Assembly (NCBI GenBank): GCA_016188675.1
Contig: JACPHJ010000006.1
Coordinates: forward strand, 1 to 36,712
Direction of reading: 5' to 3'
DNA from: Planctomycetota bacterium
GTDB lineage: Bacteria; Planctomycetota; Brocadiia; Brocadiales; Brocadiaceae
Length of the DNA: 36,712 nucleotides
The position numbers and the translations under genes are program-made. Below the pieces are notes generated by a model, which did not search any database, was not told where the DNA came from, and worked only from the letters and a program-made list of their open reading frames with translations. Every line of letters begins with the position of its first letter. Position 1 is the first letter of the stretch. Positions 15,652-24,844 of this stretch are shown here, piece by piece.

Positions 15652-17106
15652 ATGCCGTCTTCCGACAAGTGTATCCAATCCACAAAAAAGTATAATTTAT
15701 ATCCCTACTACGATGCGATTATTATTGGCGCAGGCATTGCAGGTTTGGTGTGTGCCGCATTTCTCGCTAAGTGCGGGAAAAAAGTGCTGCTCATAGAACA
15801 ACATTTTATTCCCGGAGGGTATTGTACTTCTTTCAGGAGGAAGGGTTTTACCTTCGATGCCGCAGTTCACCATATCGGAGGTTGCGGAAAGTGGAGCGTT
15901 GTCGGTCGATGTCTCAAGACGCTTGGGATAGAGATGGATTTTTATCCTCTCGACCCGATGGATCACCTGATTTTCCCAAACTTCAGCATTGAAATTCCAG
16001 CCGACCTGGACGAATACATTGTACGTTTACAGGAACGTTATCCTTTGGAAAAAAATAACGTTAAAGATTTTTTCCAGGATTTTGTAAAACTTTACCGGGC
16101 TACATTTAATAATGAAAAAAGCCTGATTATCGACAAATATAAGGACCTGACATACGGCGAGATGTTAAATGCCTTTTTTACGAATGACGAACTCAAAATG
16201 ATACTTGCAGGTCAATGGGGTTATATAGGACTCCCCCCTGCTCAGGCATCCGCCATTGCAATGTGTCAAATGATGATCAATTATCTTAAAGATGGCGCAT
16301 ATTTCCCCGCGGGTGGTACGCAAGAGTTTGCTGATGCATTTTTTAAGAAATTTATTGATTTTGGCGGACACGATATGTTATCATCCAGAGTCGAAAAAAT
16401 CCTGTTAAATGGTAATTCCGTAAAAGGTGTTAAGTTACAAGACGGTAAAGAAATCCCCGCAGGATTAGTCGTTTCGAATATTGATGCTCGTCAGACATTT
16501 TTTGGCCTGCTAGGGGGGAAAACAGATTTATCATTTCTTAAGAAAATCTCGGAGATGAGAGAGAGTTGTTCTTTTTTTCTTTTATACTTAGGCGTTGGAG
16601 GTGATATAGATTTAAGTAGATTAAAAAGAGGGTTTTATCATACTGCCACAGATGCGGGTACTATGGATAAAGAATGGTTGTATATTTCTGTTCCTACAAG
16701 AATATGTCCTTCCCTCGCGCCTTCTAACAAACAAATAATATCTGTGGTTGTCTGTTTGGATAAAGCTATGTATAAAAACGTTACTGACTGGAAATCTTTC
16801 AAAGAAAGCATGACGTTAAATACGATACATCGATTAGAATCATATATTCCGGATTTAAAAAAATACATCGAAGTAAAAGAGTCAGCTACACCGAAAACCC
16901 TGGAACGTTACACATCAAACACAAACGGAGCCGCCTACGGCTGGGAGGTCACTGTAGATCAAATGTGGGAGAACAGGCTTCCCCAGAAGACGCCGATTGA
17001 AAATTTGTATTTAACGGGTCATTGGACAAAACCCGGTCCTGGGATTTGTGCAGTTGTTTCTTCGGGATGGGGTGTAGCTAATTTAATTATGGAGAATTGG
17101 AGGTAA
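15652..17106 (+). CDS. CrtI/phytoene-desaturase-like FAD oxidoreductase
   Basis: 484 residues from ATG 15652, 3 bases after the second KS. The N-terminal dinucleotide fold reads IIIGAGIAGLVCAAFLAKCG, with GGYCTSF and AAVHHIGG next as in the desaturase/isomerase family. The C-terminal FAD motif is NLYLTGHWTKPGPGICAVV. Members oxidise or isomerise polyenes in carotenoid pathways. In this operon the substrate is more likely an acyl chain or polyene intermediate of ladderane formation, which is an inference from gene context. No obvious signal peptide is present. Confidence 0.88.
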   Translation: MPSSDKCIQSTKKYNLYPYYDAIIIGAGIAGLVCAAFLAKCGKKVLLIEQHFIPGGYCTSFRRKGFTFDAAVHHIGGCGKWSVVGRCLKTLGIEMDFYPLDPMDHLIFPNFSIEIPADLDEYIVRLQERYPLEKNNVKDFFQDFVKLYRATFNNEKSLIIDKYKDLTYGEMLNAFFTNDELKMILAGQWGYIGLPPAQASAIAMCQMMINYLKDGAYFPAGGTQEFADAFFKKFIDFGGHDMLSSRVEKILLNGNSVKGVKLQDGKEIPAGLVVSNIDARQTFFGLLGGKTDLSFLKKISEMRESCSFFLLYLGVGGDIDLSRLKRGFYHTATDAGTMDKEWLYISVPTRICPSLAPSNKQIISVVVCLDKAMYKNVTDWKSFKESMTLNTIHRLESYIPDLKKYIEVKESATPKTLERYTSNTNGAAYGWEVTVDQMWENRLPQKTPIENLYLTGHWTKPGPGICAVVSSGWGVANLIMENWR

Positions 17107-17114
17107 ACAAAAAT

Positions 17115-18575
17115 ATGAGTAGAAAAATGATGTTAATTAATCCACATAAACCGGGCAGGCATGGCGAGGAGAGTATTACGGTAATCGTTCAAATGCCTTT
17201 GAATCTTGCCTATGTTGCAGCCCTTACACCCGGGGATTGGGAATTTGACGTTATCGACGAAAATATTGAATTGGCAATAAATGATAATGATGAAATCACC
17301 TTTAAGCCGGTTGACTTAGTGTGTATTACCTCAGTTACCTATCAGTCGCCCAGAGCCTATAAGATTGCGGTAGCCTGCAGGAAAAAGGGCATGACGGTAA
17401 TCATGGGTGGAATCCATGCCTCTGTAATGCCTGAAGAAGCTGCAAATTACGTTGACGCTGTCTTTGTGGGTGAGGCAGAAGAAGTATGGCCACAGGTCAT
17501 AAAAGACTTTGAAGCGGGGAAACTGAAAAAGGTCTATCAGGGTGGATTACCACCCCTTGGTTTGATGAAGAAGGTGTATCCAAACCGCGAACTCTTGAAA
17601 AAGAAATATAACTATAAATTTTCTTCCATCGTAACAACAAAAGGATGCCCCAACTATTGTGATTTTTGCAGTGTACCCACATTCCAGGGCAGAAAATTCA
17701 GGGAAAGACCTTATGAAGACGTTCTCGATGAGATGGCAGCCACAGATTACAAGGGATTGATGTTAGCGGAAGATAATTTTTATGGCCATGGTAAAAAATC
17801 AAACGAGAGGGCGCTAAATCTTTTCAAAGGGATGGTAGAACGTGGAATACACAAAGATTGGTTAGGATTCACAGCGTTAAACATCTCTCAAGACCCGGAA
17901 ACATTGGATTATATGGCCAAGAGCGGCAATTTTGGCATGCTTATCGGTATAGAATCTACAAATGAGGCCGTTTTGGAGAAAATGAATAAACGTGTGAACC
18001 TGAAGTTAGGTACCGATAGCTATTTTGATTGTATACAAAAGATCCACAATGCAGGCTTAGTTGTCTGGGGTTCGGTGGTATTTGGAGCAGATGGAGATGA
18101 CAAAGATTCCTTCAAAAGAATGACTGAATTCATATTAGAGAACAACATTGACATTCTGACCTTTGGCATTAACTGTCCGTTCCCCAAGACGCAACTTTAT
18201 GCGCGACTGGATTCTGAAAAGAGGATTTTCAGGAAAAACTATCCTGAGGACTGGCAATACTATGATACTGCTCATGTGGTTCACCGATTCGTAGATATGA
18301 CCTTAGAAGACTTTATCAATGGCATGCAGTATGTTTATGACCATATTTATGCAGGTGATAACCTGAGGACTCGGTTTAGAAACTCTATTAAAACAACAAA
18401 GAATCCGAGGAACTCCATGTTTGCATTCAGAGTAGGTTCTGACTGGAAACAGGTATTTGAACAAGTCCTGCTGAATTTGAAGGAATTATACGATTCAGGC
18501 GATTATTATCGTGACTGGTACAAATCAAGCGCAGTGCCTGTTTCAAAACCCATTATGGAAACAGTAACCACATAA
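17115..18575 (+). CDS. Cobalamin-binding-type radical SAM enzyme
   Basis: 486 residues if started at ATG 17115, which has GGAGG at 17099-17103. An earlier in-frame TTG at 17097 overlaps the upstream gene. Residues about 1-150 form a B12-binding-like domain with CITSVTYQSPRAY and VIMGGIHASVMPEEA. The radical SAM core follows, with the cluster motif CPNYCDFC (CxxxCxxC) near residue 178 and LAEDNFYGHG, GFTALNISQDPE and GIESTNEAVLEKM beyond it. This class does radical methylations, cyclisations and C-C bond formation, a plausible chemistry for building concatenated cyclobutanes, but no function is proven. It is the last gene before the terminator. Confidence 0.9.
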   Translation: MSRKMMLINPHKPGRHGEESITVIVQMPLNLAYVAALTPGDWEFDVIDENIELAINDNDEITFKPVDLVCITSVTYQSPRAYKIAVACRKKGMTVIMGGIHASVMPEEAANYVDAVFVGEAEEVWPQVIKDFEAGKLKKVYQGGLPPLGLMKKVYPNRELLKKKYNYKFSSIVTTKGCPNYCDFCSVPTFQGRKFRERPYEDVLDEMAATDYKGLMLAEDNFYGHGKKSNERALNLFKGMVERGIHKDWLGFTALNISQDPETLDYMAKSGNFGMLIGIESTNEAVLEKMNKRVNLKLGTDSYFDCIQKIHNAGLVVWGSVVFGADGDDKDSFKRMTEFILENNIDILTFGINCPFPKTQLYARLDSEKRIFRKNYPEDWQYYDTAHVVHRFVDMTLEDFINGMQYVYDHIYAGDNLRTRFRNSIKTTKNPRNSMFAFRVGSDWKQVFEQVLLNLKELYDSGDYYRDWYKSSAVPVSKPIMETVTT

Positions 18576-18606
18576 ATACATTAAAATATGGATTCTTAAT
18601 AAAATT

Positions 18607-18649
18607 TATAAAGGCACATCAACAGTTATAAAATTGATGTGCCTTTATA
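18607..18649. terminator. Hairpin terminator after the radical SAM gene
   Basis: A perfect 16-bp inverted repeat (TATAAAGGCACATCAA at 18607-18622 with 18634-18649) around an 11-base loop. The A/T-rich outer part of the stem serves as the U tract in either direction. It lies 31 bases after the stop of the radical SAM gene and probably ends the ladderane-type operon. Confidence 0.75.
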
Positions 18650-18687
18650 ATTGATAATAATCCAGGTTTGAGTTCGGCGGTTACTCC

Positions 18688-19104
18688 ATGGAAAATATTC
18701 TTAACCGAATTAAAGATTTTAGTAAAGAAGTTGAGTTATTTTATGTGGCAACATCAAACCAAAAGAAAGAGGTACATCTCGCTGTTGCTAAAGATTTGAC
18801 TTTTTTACCAGATAACGAACACATAGCTTTCAAGTCGTGGTTTTGTAAAAAAACAATTGAAAATATTTTTGAAAATCCGAATATTTCCATTGCTGTCTAC
18901 GACGCAAAGACCGATACGGGTTATCAAATAGTTGGCAGGGCAGTCTCTAAAAACGTGGTAGCTGTTTTGAATGGTTACTCACCGCAGTTGGAAAAGGTTG
19001 AAAAAGAATATCCACAGGAAGAGTATCAGTTGAAAATAAAAATTATTAATATTATGGATTTACACACGGTAGCTCATTCTGACAAGTATCTTTTAGGTAA
19101 TTGA
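18688..19104 (+). CDS. Pyridoxamine-phosphate-oxidase-like flavin split-barrel protein
   Basis: 138 residues from ATG 18688; no good ribosome site is visible. The pattern ELFYVATSNQKKEVHLAVAK, then HIAFKSWFCKKTIENIFENP, then ISIAVYD and GYQIVGRA follows the FMN-binding split barrel of the PPOX family. Such proteins bind FMN, F420 or heme and often act as small reductases. It lies after the terminator and before the small membrane peptide and the lipoamide dehydrogenase. The specific substrate cannot be told from the sequence. Confidence 0.7.
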   Translation: MENILNRIKDFSKEVELFYVATSNQKKEVHLAVAKDLTFLPDNEHIAFKSWFCKKTIENIFENPNISIAVYDAKTDTGYQIVGRAVSKNVVAVLNGYSPQLEKVEKEYPQEEYQLKIKIINIMDLHTVAHSDKYLLGN

Positions 19105-19142
19105 TTTTATCATAAAATTTAATTTTAAAAGGAGGTGAAATT

Positions 19143-19271
19143 ATGATAGGTAAATTATTATCTCTATCAATGGAGAAGTCGATCATTCCGGATATCAGCC
19201 CAAAGGCGATTATGGTTATCGCCATCGCCTTAATATTTGTTATATTATTCACCTGGAAAAAGGAGGGATAA
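19143..19271 (+). CDS. Small single-pass membrane protein, 42 residues
   Basis: ATG 19143 is preceded by a near-perfect AAAAGGAGGTGA ribosome site, and the frame ends at TAA 19269-19271, directly abutting the TTG start of the next gene. The peptide begins MIGKLLSLSMEKSIIPD and has one hydrophobic segment, AIMVIAIALIFVILF, followed by TWKKEG. The positive C-terminus suggests it faces the cytoplasm. The strong ribosome site and tight coupling to the downstream dihydrolipoamide dehydrogenase argue that it is real. Its function is unknown; a membrane anchor or regulator for a neighbour is a guess. Confidence 0.75.
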   Translation: MIGKLLSLSMEKSIIPDISPKAIMVIAIALIFVILFTWKKEG

Positions 19272-20729
19272 TTGCCCGAAAGTAGCGCTGCCTTCGATCT
19301 TATAATCATTGGTGGCGGGCCCGGCGGTTACATAGCGGCTATAAAGGCCGCTCAGCTTGGAATAAAAACTGCACTCGTCGAAAAAAACAAAGTTGGTGGG
19401 ACGTGTTTGCATCAGGGTTGCATACCAACAAAGGTGCTTTTACATTCCGCAGACATTTATCGTAAGTTAATCAAGGCGCATGAATATGGAATTACTTTTG
19501 ACAAATTAGGAATTAACTATCCACAGTTTCATAGACGCAAAGAATCTGTCGTTAAACGACTATTCCATGGAACGCAATTTCTCCTCAAGAAAAATGGTGT
19601 TGAGGTCATTGAAGGCGAAGGGCTATTCGCTTCTGCGAATAATGTATTAGTTAAAAAAAATGGAACAGCCATTGTTGAATTAGCAGCAAAAAATGTTATC
19701 CTGGCCACCGGTTCTGTTCCACTCGTTCCTTCCACAATTCCCTGCGATGGGAAATACGTACTCACCAGTGATGACCTCCTATTACAGGAAGAAATCCCGA
19801 AATCTATTATTATAGCTGGCGGTGGTGCTGTAGGAGTCGAGTTCGCATATCTTTTTAACACACTCGGTTCAAAAGTCACCATCATAGAGCTTCTGGGTGA
19901 CGTCCTTCCTGCCGAAGACAAAGAAATCAGCGCTACTTTAAGGAAAATACTTACTAAAAGAGGCGTGGACATTTTAACAAGAACCTCTTTAGAAAAGGTT
20001 GAAGTTAATAGCGGTGTTCGTGTAGAAATAAAAAGTAAAATCGAGCCACTTCCCCCCCCTGCCACAGCCGAAAACCCTGTTTCTTTCTCCGAAAAGGGAC
20101 AAGACTATTTAAAGGCAGACTGCTTACTCCTGGCATTAGGCAGAACACCGGCATTAACCAATATTGGAATAGAAAGATTCTCGTTAAGTTTTAAAGGAAA
20201 ATATTTGCAGGCGAATGAAGTTATGGAAACCAGCCAAAAGGGACTTTACGCAATCGGAGACATTACCGGCCCCCCCCTTTTAGCCCATAAGGCCTCAAAT
20301 GAAGGATTACGGGCTGTTTCTCACATTGCAGGCAAAGAAACCGTCCCAATAAACTATCAGAACATACCAAGAGTAACATACTGTTCTCCGCAGGTAGCAA
20401 GCGCAGGCCTTACACAGGAAGAAGCCGAAAACAAAGGGTATAAAATAAAAACAGGAAAATTCCCGCTTATTGCCAATAGTAAGGCCGTCATTGACGGAGA
20501 ATATGAAGATGGGTTTGTAAAGATTATCGCGGATGAAAAATACGGTGAAATATTAGGGGCGCATGCAATAGGACCCAACGTGGGTGAGTTGATGTGGGGC
20601 ATTTCGCTTACCACACTTTTAGAAGGAACGGCGTCTGAGCTATCGAATAATATATTTCCCCACCCCACCCTCTCCGAATCTATACTGGAGGCTGCCCATG
20701 CAGTTGTTGATAAACCAATACATTTATAA
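19272..20729 (+). CDS. lpdA: Dihydrolipoamide dehydrogenase
   Basis: 485 residues. Start TTG 19272 follows the stop of the small gene with no gap; its ribosome site AAAGGAGGG lies inside that gene. FAD fold IIGGGPGGYIAAIKAAQ; redox-active disulfide Cys45-Cys50 in GGTCLHQGCIPTK; NAD fold IIAGGGAVGVEFAY; C-terminal catalytic HPTLSESILEAAH. It reoxidises lipoamide with NAD+ in 2-oxoacid dehydrogenase or glycine cleavage complexes. No E1/E2 subunit lies beside it, only a TPP enzyme of the acetolactate synthase type. Confidence 0.94.
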   Translation: MPESSAAFDLIIIGGGPGGYIAAIKAAQLGIKTALVEKNKVGGTCLHQGCIPTKVLLHSADIYRKLIKAHEYGITFDKLGINYPQFHRRKESVVKRLFHGTQFLLKKNGVEVIEGEGLFASANNVLVKKNGTAIVELAAKNVILATGSVPLVPSTIPCDGKYVLTSDDLLLQEEIPKSIIIAGGGAVGVEFAYLFNTLGSKVTIIELLGDVLPAEDKEISATLRKILTKRGVDILTRTSLEKVEVNSGVRVEIKSKIEPLPPPATAENPVSFSEKGQDYLKADCLLLALGRTPALTNIGIERFSLSFKGKYLQANEVMETSQKGLYAIGDITGPPLLAHKASNEGLRAVSHIAGKETVPINYQNIPRVTYCSPQVASAGLTQEEAENKGYKIKTGKFPLIANSKAVIDGEYEDGFVKIIADEKYGEILGAHAIGPNVGELMWGISLTTLLEGTASELSNNIFPHPTLSESILEAAHAVVDKPIHL

Positions 20730-20768
20730 CAATATATTTCAGTAAATTTCTAAAAACTTTTCAAATTT

Positions 20769-22415
20769 ATGAAGGCATCGGACCTGCTTGTCAAATGTTT
20801 GGAGAATGAAGGTGTTCGTTACATCTTTGGAATCCCCGGCGAGGAAAACATAGACATCCTCGATTCTCTGTTGGACTCTAAGATACAATTCATTCCGACA
20901 CGTCACGAACAAGGCGCTGCCTTTATGGCTGATGTATACGGTCGGCTAACCGGTAAGGCAGGCGTCTGTTTATCCACACTAGGACCAGGAGCTACTAATC
21001 TTGTAACAGGCGTGGCTGATGCTAATCTCGATCGCGTACCTCTTGTTGCTATCACAGGTCAGGCAAGTCTCGACCGTATGCACAAGGAATCTCACCAGTA
21101 TATGGATGCCGTTGCACTATTCAAGCCCATCACAAAATGGAATACCCTGGTTCACACAGCGGATATTATTCCGGAGGTTGTCAGGAAGGCATTTAAACTT
21201 GCCCAGATGGAAAAGCCGGGAGCAACTCATATTGATTTTCCGGAAGACATAGCAAAGGCGGATATTCTGATGCAGCCGATTCCCCTGAAGGGGGAAGTAC
21301 ATGCCCCCTATCCTACGGAAGAAACGCTTAGAATCGCTGCGAAATTAATTTCAGATGCAAAATACCCTGTAATTCTTGCAGGAAACGGAGTTCTACGGTC
21401 GCGCGCCTCCGACTCCCTGACTAACTTTGCAGTCAAATTAAACATCCCTGTGGCCACCACTTTTATGGGCAAAGGAGCTATCCCTGATGATTGCCCTCTC
21501 TCCCTGCTTGCAATTGGCTTGAGGGACGACGACCACGTATCATGCGGTTTTGACCAAGCAGACTTAATTATTGCCATCGGATACGATCTTGTAGAATACC
21601 ACCCTCACACGTGGAATCCACACAAGACAAAGAAGATACTCCACATCGATGTTACCCCGAGCGAGGTTGATGCTTACTATAATGTCGATTTGGAGGTGAT
21701 TGGTAAACTTTCTGAGACCTTGGACCATTTGTCCAGTATAGTCGAAACAAAAGAATCAAAACACATTATCAGTATTTTACGAAATTCCGTTATAGAAGAA
21801 TGCAAAATTACACACGACGATAAATCGTTTCCTATGAAGCCTCAAAAAATATTGTGCGTTGTACGCGAAGTATTAAAACCTGATGACATTTTGATTAGTG
21901 ATGTAGGCGCTCATAAATTGTGGATTTCGCGTATGTATCCTGTGTACAAACCCAATACCTGCATTATGTCCAATGGGTTTGCCTCAATGGGTATTGCACT
22001 GCCGGGTGCGGTCGCAGCAAAACTGGTACACCCTGAACGAAAGGTTATTGCTATTATGGGAGACGGCGGCTTTCTGATGAATTCGCAGGAAATAGAAACG
22101 GCCACCCGCCTCGGTCTTTCATTTGTTGTATTAATTTTTCATGATAACAGTTATGGTGTCATCAAATCAAAACAATTGAATTTCTTTGGACGGTCTGCAT
22201 TTGTAGATTTTTCCAATCCTGACTTTGTTAAATATGCAGAAAGTTTTGGCGCCAAAAGCTATCGTGTAGACTCTGCAAATGATTTGAAACCGATCTTGCA
22301 AGATGCCATGAAACAAAGCGGCATCAGCATTATTGACTGTCCTGTTGACTATTCTGAAAATATTTTTCTCACTCAAAGAACGAGCAAACTTTCTTGTCCC
22401 AACACAAATGAATAA
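20769..22415 (+). CDS. Acetolactate synthase large-subunit-type TPP enzyme
   Basis: 548 residues from ATG 20769. The N-terminal pyrimidine-binding domain begins MKASDLLVKCLENEGVRYIF and contains GIPGEEN with the cofactor-activating Glu. The C-terminal pyrophosphate domain has the GDGGFLMNSQE...N motif. Overall the pattern fits the catabolic (AlsS-like) acetolactate synthase, which condenses two pyruvates to acetolactate. No small regulatory subunit is adjacent. Other TPP carboligases of the same superfamily cannot be excluded. Its 3' end overlaps the next gene by 8 bases, so the two are probably translated together. Confidence 0.85.
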   Translation: MKASDLLVKCLENEGVRYIFGIPGEENIDILDSLLDSKIQFIPTRHEQGAAFMADVYGRLTGKAGVCLSTLGPGATNLVTGVADANLDRVPLVAITGQASLDRMHKESHQYMDAVALFKPITKWNTLVHTADIIPEVVRKAFKLAQMEKPGATHIDFPEDIAKADILMQPIPLKGEVHAPYPTEETLRIAAKLISDAKYPVILAGNGVLRSRASDSLTNFAVKLNIPVATTFMGKGAIPDDCPLSLLAIGLRDDDHVSCGFDQADLIIAIGYDLVEYHPHTWNPHKTKKILHIDVTPSEVDAYYNVDLEVIGKLSETLDHLSSIVETKESKHIISILRNSVIEECKITHDDKSFPMKPQKILCVVREVLKPDDILISDVGAHKLWISRMYPVYKPNTCIMSNGFASMGIALPGAVAAKLVHPERKVIAIMGDGGFLMNSQEIETATRLGLSFVVLIFHDNSYGVIKSKQLNFFGRSAFVDFSNPDFVKYAESFGAKSYRVDSANDLKPILQDAMKQSGISIIDCPVDYSENIFLTQRTSKLSCPNTNE

Positions 22416-24105
22416 CGAAGTAAAAATTGCCTATTTTTCCATGGAGATTGGCATCTCCAACAACTTACCGACCTACAGCGGAGGTCTGGGAGTCCTTGCA
22501 GGAGACACCCTGAAATCCGGCGCAGACCTTAAAATACCCATGGTTGCCGTCACCCTAATCTCAAAAAAGGGTTACTTTCGCCAGGACATAGACGGCGATG
22601 GAAGGCAAATTGAATACCCGATAGATTGGGATCAGTCAAAGTTTCTGACACGCTTATCCAGAAAAATTGCGGTACAAATTGAAGGGCGCGACGTTTATAT
22701 TCAGGCCTGGCGCTACAATGTGCAAAGCGTTACCGGAGGAAAAGTAGATGTGCTTTATCTCGATACTGACGTTGTGGAAAATACAGAGGAAGACCGTGAG
22801 ATCACTGCCTTTTTATATGGCGGTGATGACCAGTATCGTTTAAAGCAAGAAATTGTGCTAGGCATAGGCGGCGTGCGTATGCTCCATGCACTTGGTTTCC
22901 ATATCAAAAAATATCATATGAATGAAGGGCACGCCAGCCTATTAACACTCGAACTGCTCCAGATGTACAAAAGGGACATTGAGAGTGTCTGGGACGAACG
23001 GTGGATTTGGGATGTTGACACAGTCAGAGATTTGTGTGTATTCACAACCCACACCCCTATCGATGCCGGCCATGATAGATTCTCATACGATCTCGTAAAA
23101 AAAGTCCTTGGTGACGTCATTCCCATGGAACAGTTGAAAAAGCTCGGAGGTGAAAACCATCTCAACATGACACGCCTTGCACTAAATCTGAGCAATTATA
23201 TCAACGGCGTCGCTAAAAAGCACGGCGAGGTATCTAAAACCTTGTTTCCCGGCTACGAAATCAATGCTATTACCAATGGCGTCCATTCATTTACATGGAC
23301 GTGTGAAAGCATGAAGCAATTATATGATAAATATATTCCCGGTTGGGCAAATGAACCAGAACTGTTCGTGCGTTCAGAAGTCATTCCTGATGGAGAATTG
23401 TGGGAAGCGCATCTCCGGGCCAAGAACAATCTTGCCGGTTATGTAAAAGAGTCAGCCGGTGTTGATTTGAATGTGGATGTTTTAACCATTGGGTTTGCAA
23501 GGCGATTTACTTCTTACAAAAGAGCCGATTTAATATTTTCAAACCTTGACCGTTTATTAAAAATATGTGAAAAAGGACAGTTTCAGATACTTTACGCAGG
23601 AAAAGCCCATCCCAAAGACACTCCGGGTAAAGATATCATAAAAAAGATTATTGAACTTTCAAAAAAAGTAAGCGACAAAACCAAGATCGTGTTTTTAAAA
23701 GATTACAATGTGGAAATGGCATTAAAGTTGGTCTCTGGAGTGGATGTTTGGCTCAATACACCATTGCGTCCAAGAGAGGCGTCCGGCACCAGCGGTATGA
23801 AAGCCGCCCATAACGGCGTAATCAATTTCAGCGTCCTGGATGGGTGGTGGATTGAAGGACATATCGAAGGAAGTACCGGTTGGTCTATTGGTCCCAAACC
23901 TATTGAGTCTTCACTTACAAATATTAACGATGCGATAGATGCTGAGGATTTGTACAGCAAGCTGGAAAATATCATTATCCCTATGTATTATCATGACAGA
24001 AACCAGTGGATAAAAATCATGAAAAATTCTATTGGTAAAATTGCCTATTATTTCAATAGTCACCGCATGATGCGCCGATATGTGACCGAGGCATATTTAA
24101 GATAA
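22408..24105 (+). CDS. glgP: Alpha-glucan (glycogen/maltodextrin) phosphorylase
   Basis: 565 residues from ATG 22408, which overlaps the stop of the preceding gene (ATGAATAA). The frame stays open upstream, but the protein family starts here with KIAYFSMEIGISNNLPTYSGG. Signatures include MNEGHASLLTLELL, RRFTSYKRADLIF and the pyridoxal-phosphate Lys in EASGTSGMKAAHNG. The length fits the short bacterial GT35 form, which releases glucose-1-phosphate from alpha-1,4-glucans. The partner HAD phosphatase gene starts 4 bases after its stop. Confidence 0.92.
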   Translation: MNNEVKIAYFSMEIGISNNLPTYSGGLGVLAGDTLKSGADLKIPMVAVTLISKKGYFRQDIDGDGRQIEYPIDWDQSKFLTRLSRKIAVQIEGRDVYIQAWRYNVQSVTGGKVDVLYLDTDVVENTEEDREITAFLYGGDDQYRLKQEIVLGIGGVRMLHALGFHIKKYHMNEGHASLLTLELLQMYKRDIESVWDERWIWDVDTVRDLCVFTTHTPIDAGHDRFSYDLVKKVLGDVIPMEQLKKLGGENHLNMTRLALNLSNYINGVAKKHGEVSKTLFPGYEINAITNGVHSFTWTCESMKQLYDKYIPGWANEPELFVRSEVIPDGELWEAHLRAKNNLAGYVKESAGVDLNVDVLTIGFARRFTSYKRADLIFSNLDRLLKICEKGQFQILYAGKAHPKDTPGKDIIKKIIELSKKVSDKTKIVFLKDYNVEMALKLVSGVDVWLNTPLRPREASGTSGMKAAHNGVINFSVLDGWWIEGHIEGSTGWSIGPKPIESSLTNINDAIDAEDLYSKLENIIIPMYYHDRNQWIKIMKNSIGKIAYYFNSHRMMRRYVTEAYLR

Positions 24106-24109
24106 ACAC

Positions 24110-24832
24110 ATGCTTGAAAATTCTAGGAAAATCAAGGCTATTATCTTTGATCTGGACGACACCCTTTATGATTGCAGTGGGACGTTGGTTGTACAGGGCC
24201 GAAGACAAGTGGCCAAAACGATTGCCAGGTTGATCAATTCTTCGAAAGAAGAAGCTTATCTCCTGCAATTGCAGATGGAAGAAAAATATGGAGTAAAAGC
24301 CAACATCTATGAAAAAATTGCAACACATTACCACCTTCCAAATTCATGTGCACGAGAATTATTGGAAGAATTCGTTCATGTGGAAATCTCCAACATCACC
24401 CTCTTTTCAGACGTGATAGGTACCCTGATGCATCTGAAATCACAGGGATATAAGCTGATACTCGTTACCTCCGGAGATAAACAAATACAAGCAAAGAAGA
24501 TCGATGTGCTGGGATTAAATGATAATTATTTTGATGACATATTAATTGCGGATAGAAACGAGGAGCAGTCGAAAACCGGGTGTTTTAAACACATCATGCA
24601 ACAATATAATTTAAAACCTGAAGAAATTATATGCGTTGGGGATAAGATCGATGACGAGTTAACCGCCGGTAAATCTTTGGGTATAGTTACAGTTATGTTC
24701 GAACACGGCAGGCATTACAATGCATATTTAAAAGTACAGGACAAACTTATTAAACCCGATTATTTTATCAAGCATATCAAAGATATTTTAGAATTAAGAA
24801 TTTTGAATAATTTGCAGGTTAACCAATTTTAA
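24110..24832 (+). CDS. HAD-superfamily hydrolase
   Basis: 240 residues from ATG 24110. Motif I is IIFDLDDTLYD with the nucleophile Asp. Motif II lies in ILVTSGDKQIQAKKID, and motif IV in ICVGDKIDDELTAGKSLG. The helical cap at about 20-90 makes it a subclass I phosphatase of the PGP/beta-phosphoglucomutase type. It is co-directional with and tightly linked to the phosphorylase, so a sugar phosphate is a likely substrate. Specificity cannot be assigned. Confidence 0.85.
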   Translation: MLENSRKIKAIIFDLDDTLYDCSGTLVVQGRRQVAKTIARLINSSKEEAYLLQLQMEEKYGVKANIYEKIATHYHLPNSCARELLEEFVHVEISNITLFSDVIGTLMHLKSQGYKLILVTSGDKQIQAKKIDVLGLNDNYFDDILIADRNEEQSKTGCFKHIMQQYNLKPEEIICVGDKIDDELTAGKSLGIVTVMFEHGRHYNAYLKVQDKLIKPDYFIKHIKDILELRILNNLQVNQF

Positions 24833-24844
24833 GACATTCGATCA

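Noticed and set aside
12398..18575. Ladderane-type gene set as an entirely new cluster
   Set aside because: Clusters of this composition have already been proposed as ladderane candidates in anammox genomes. Only the KS/CLF reading, the junction lesion and the transcription signals are put forward as findings.
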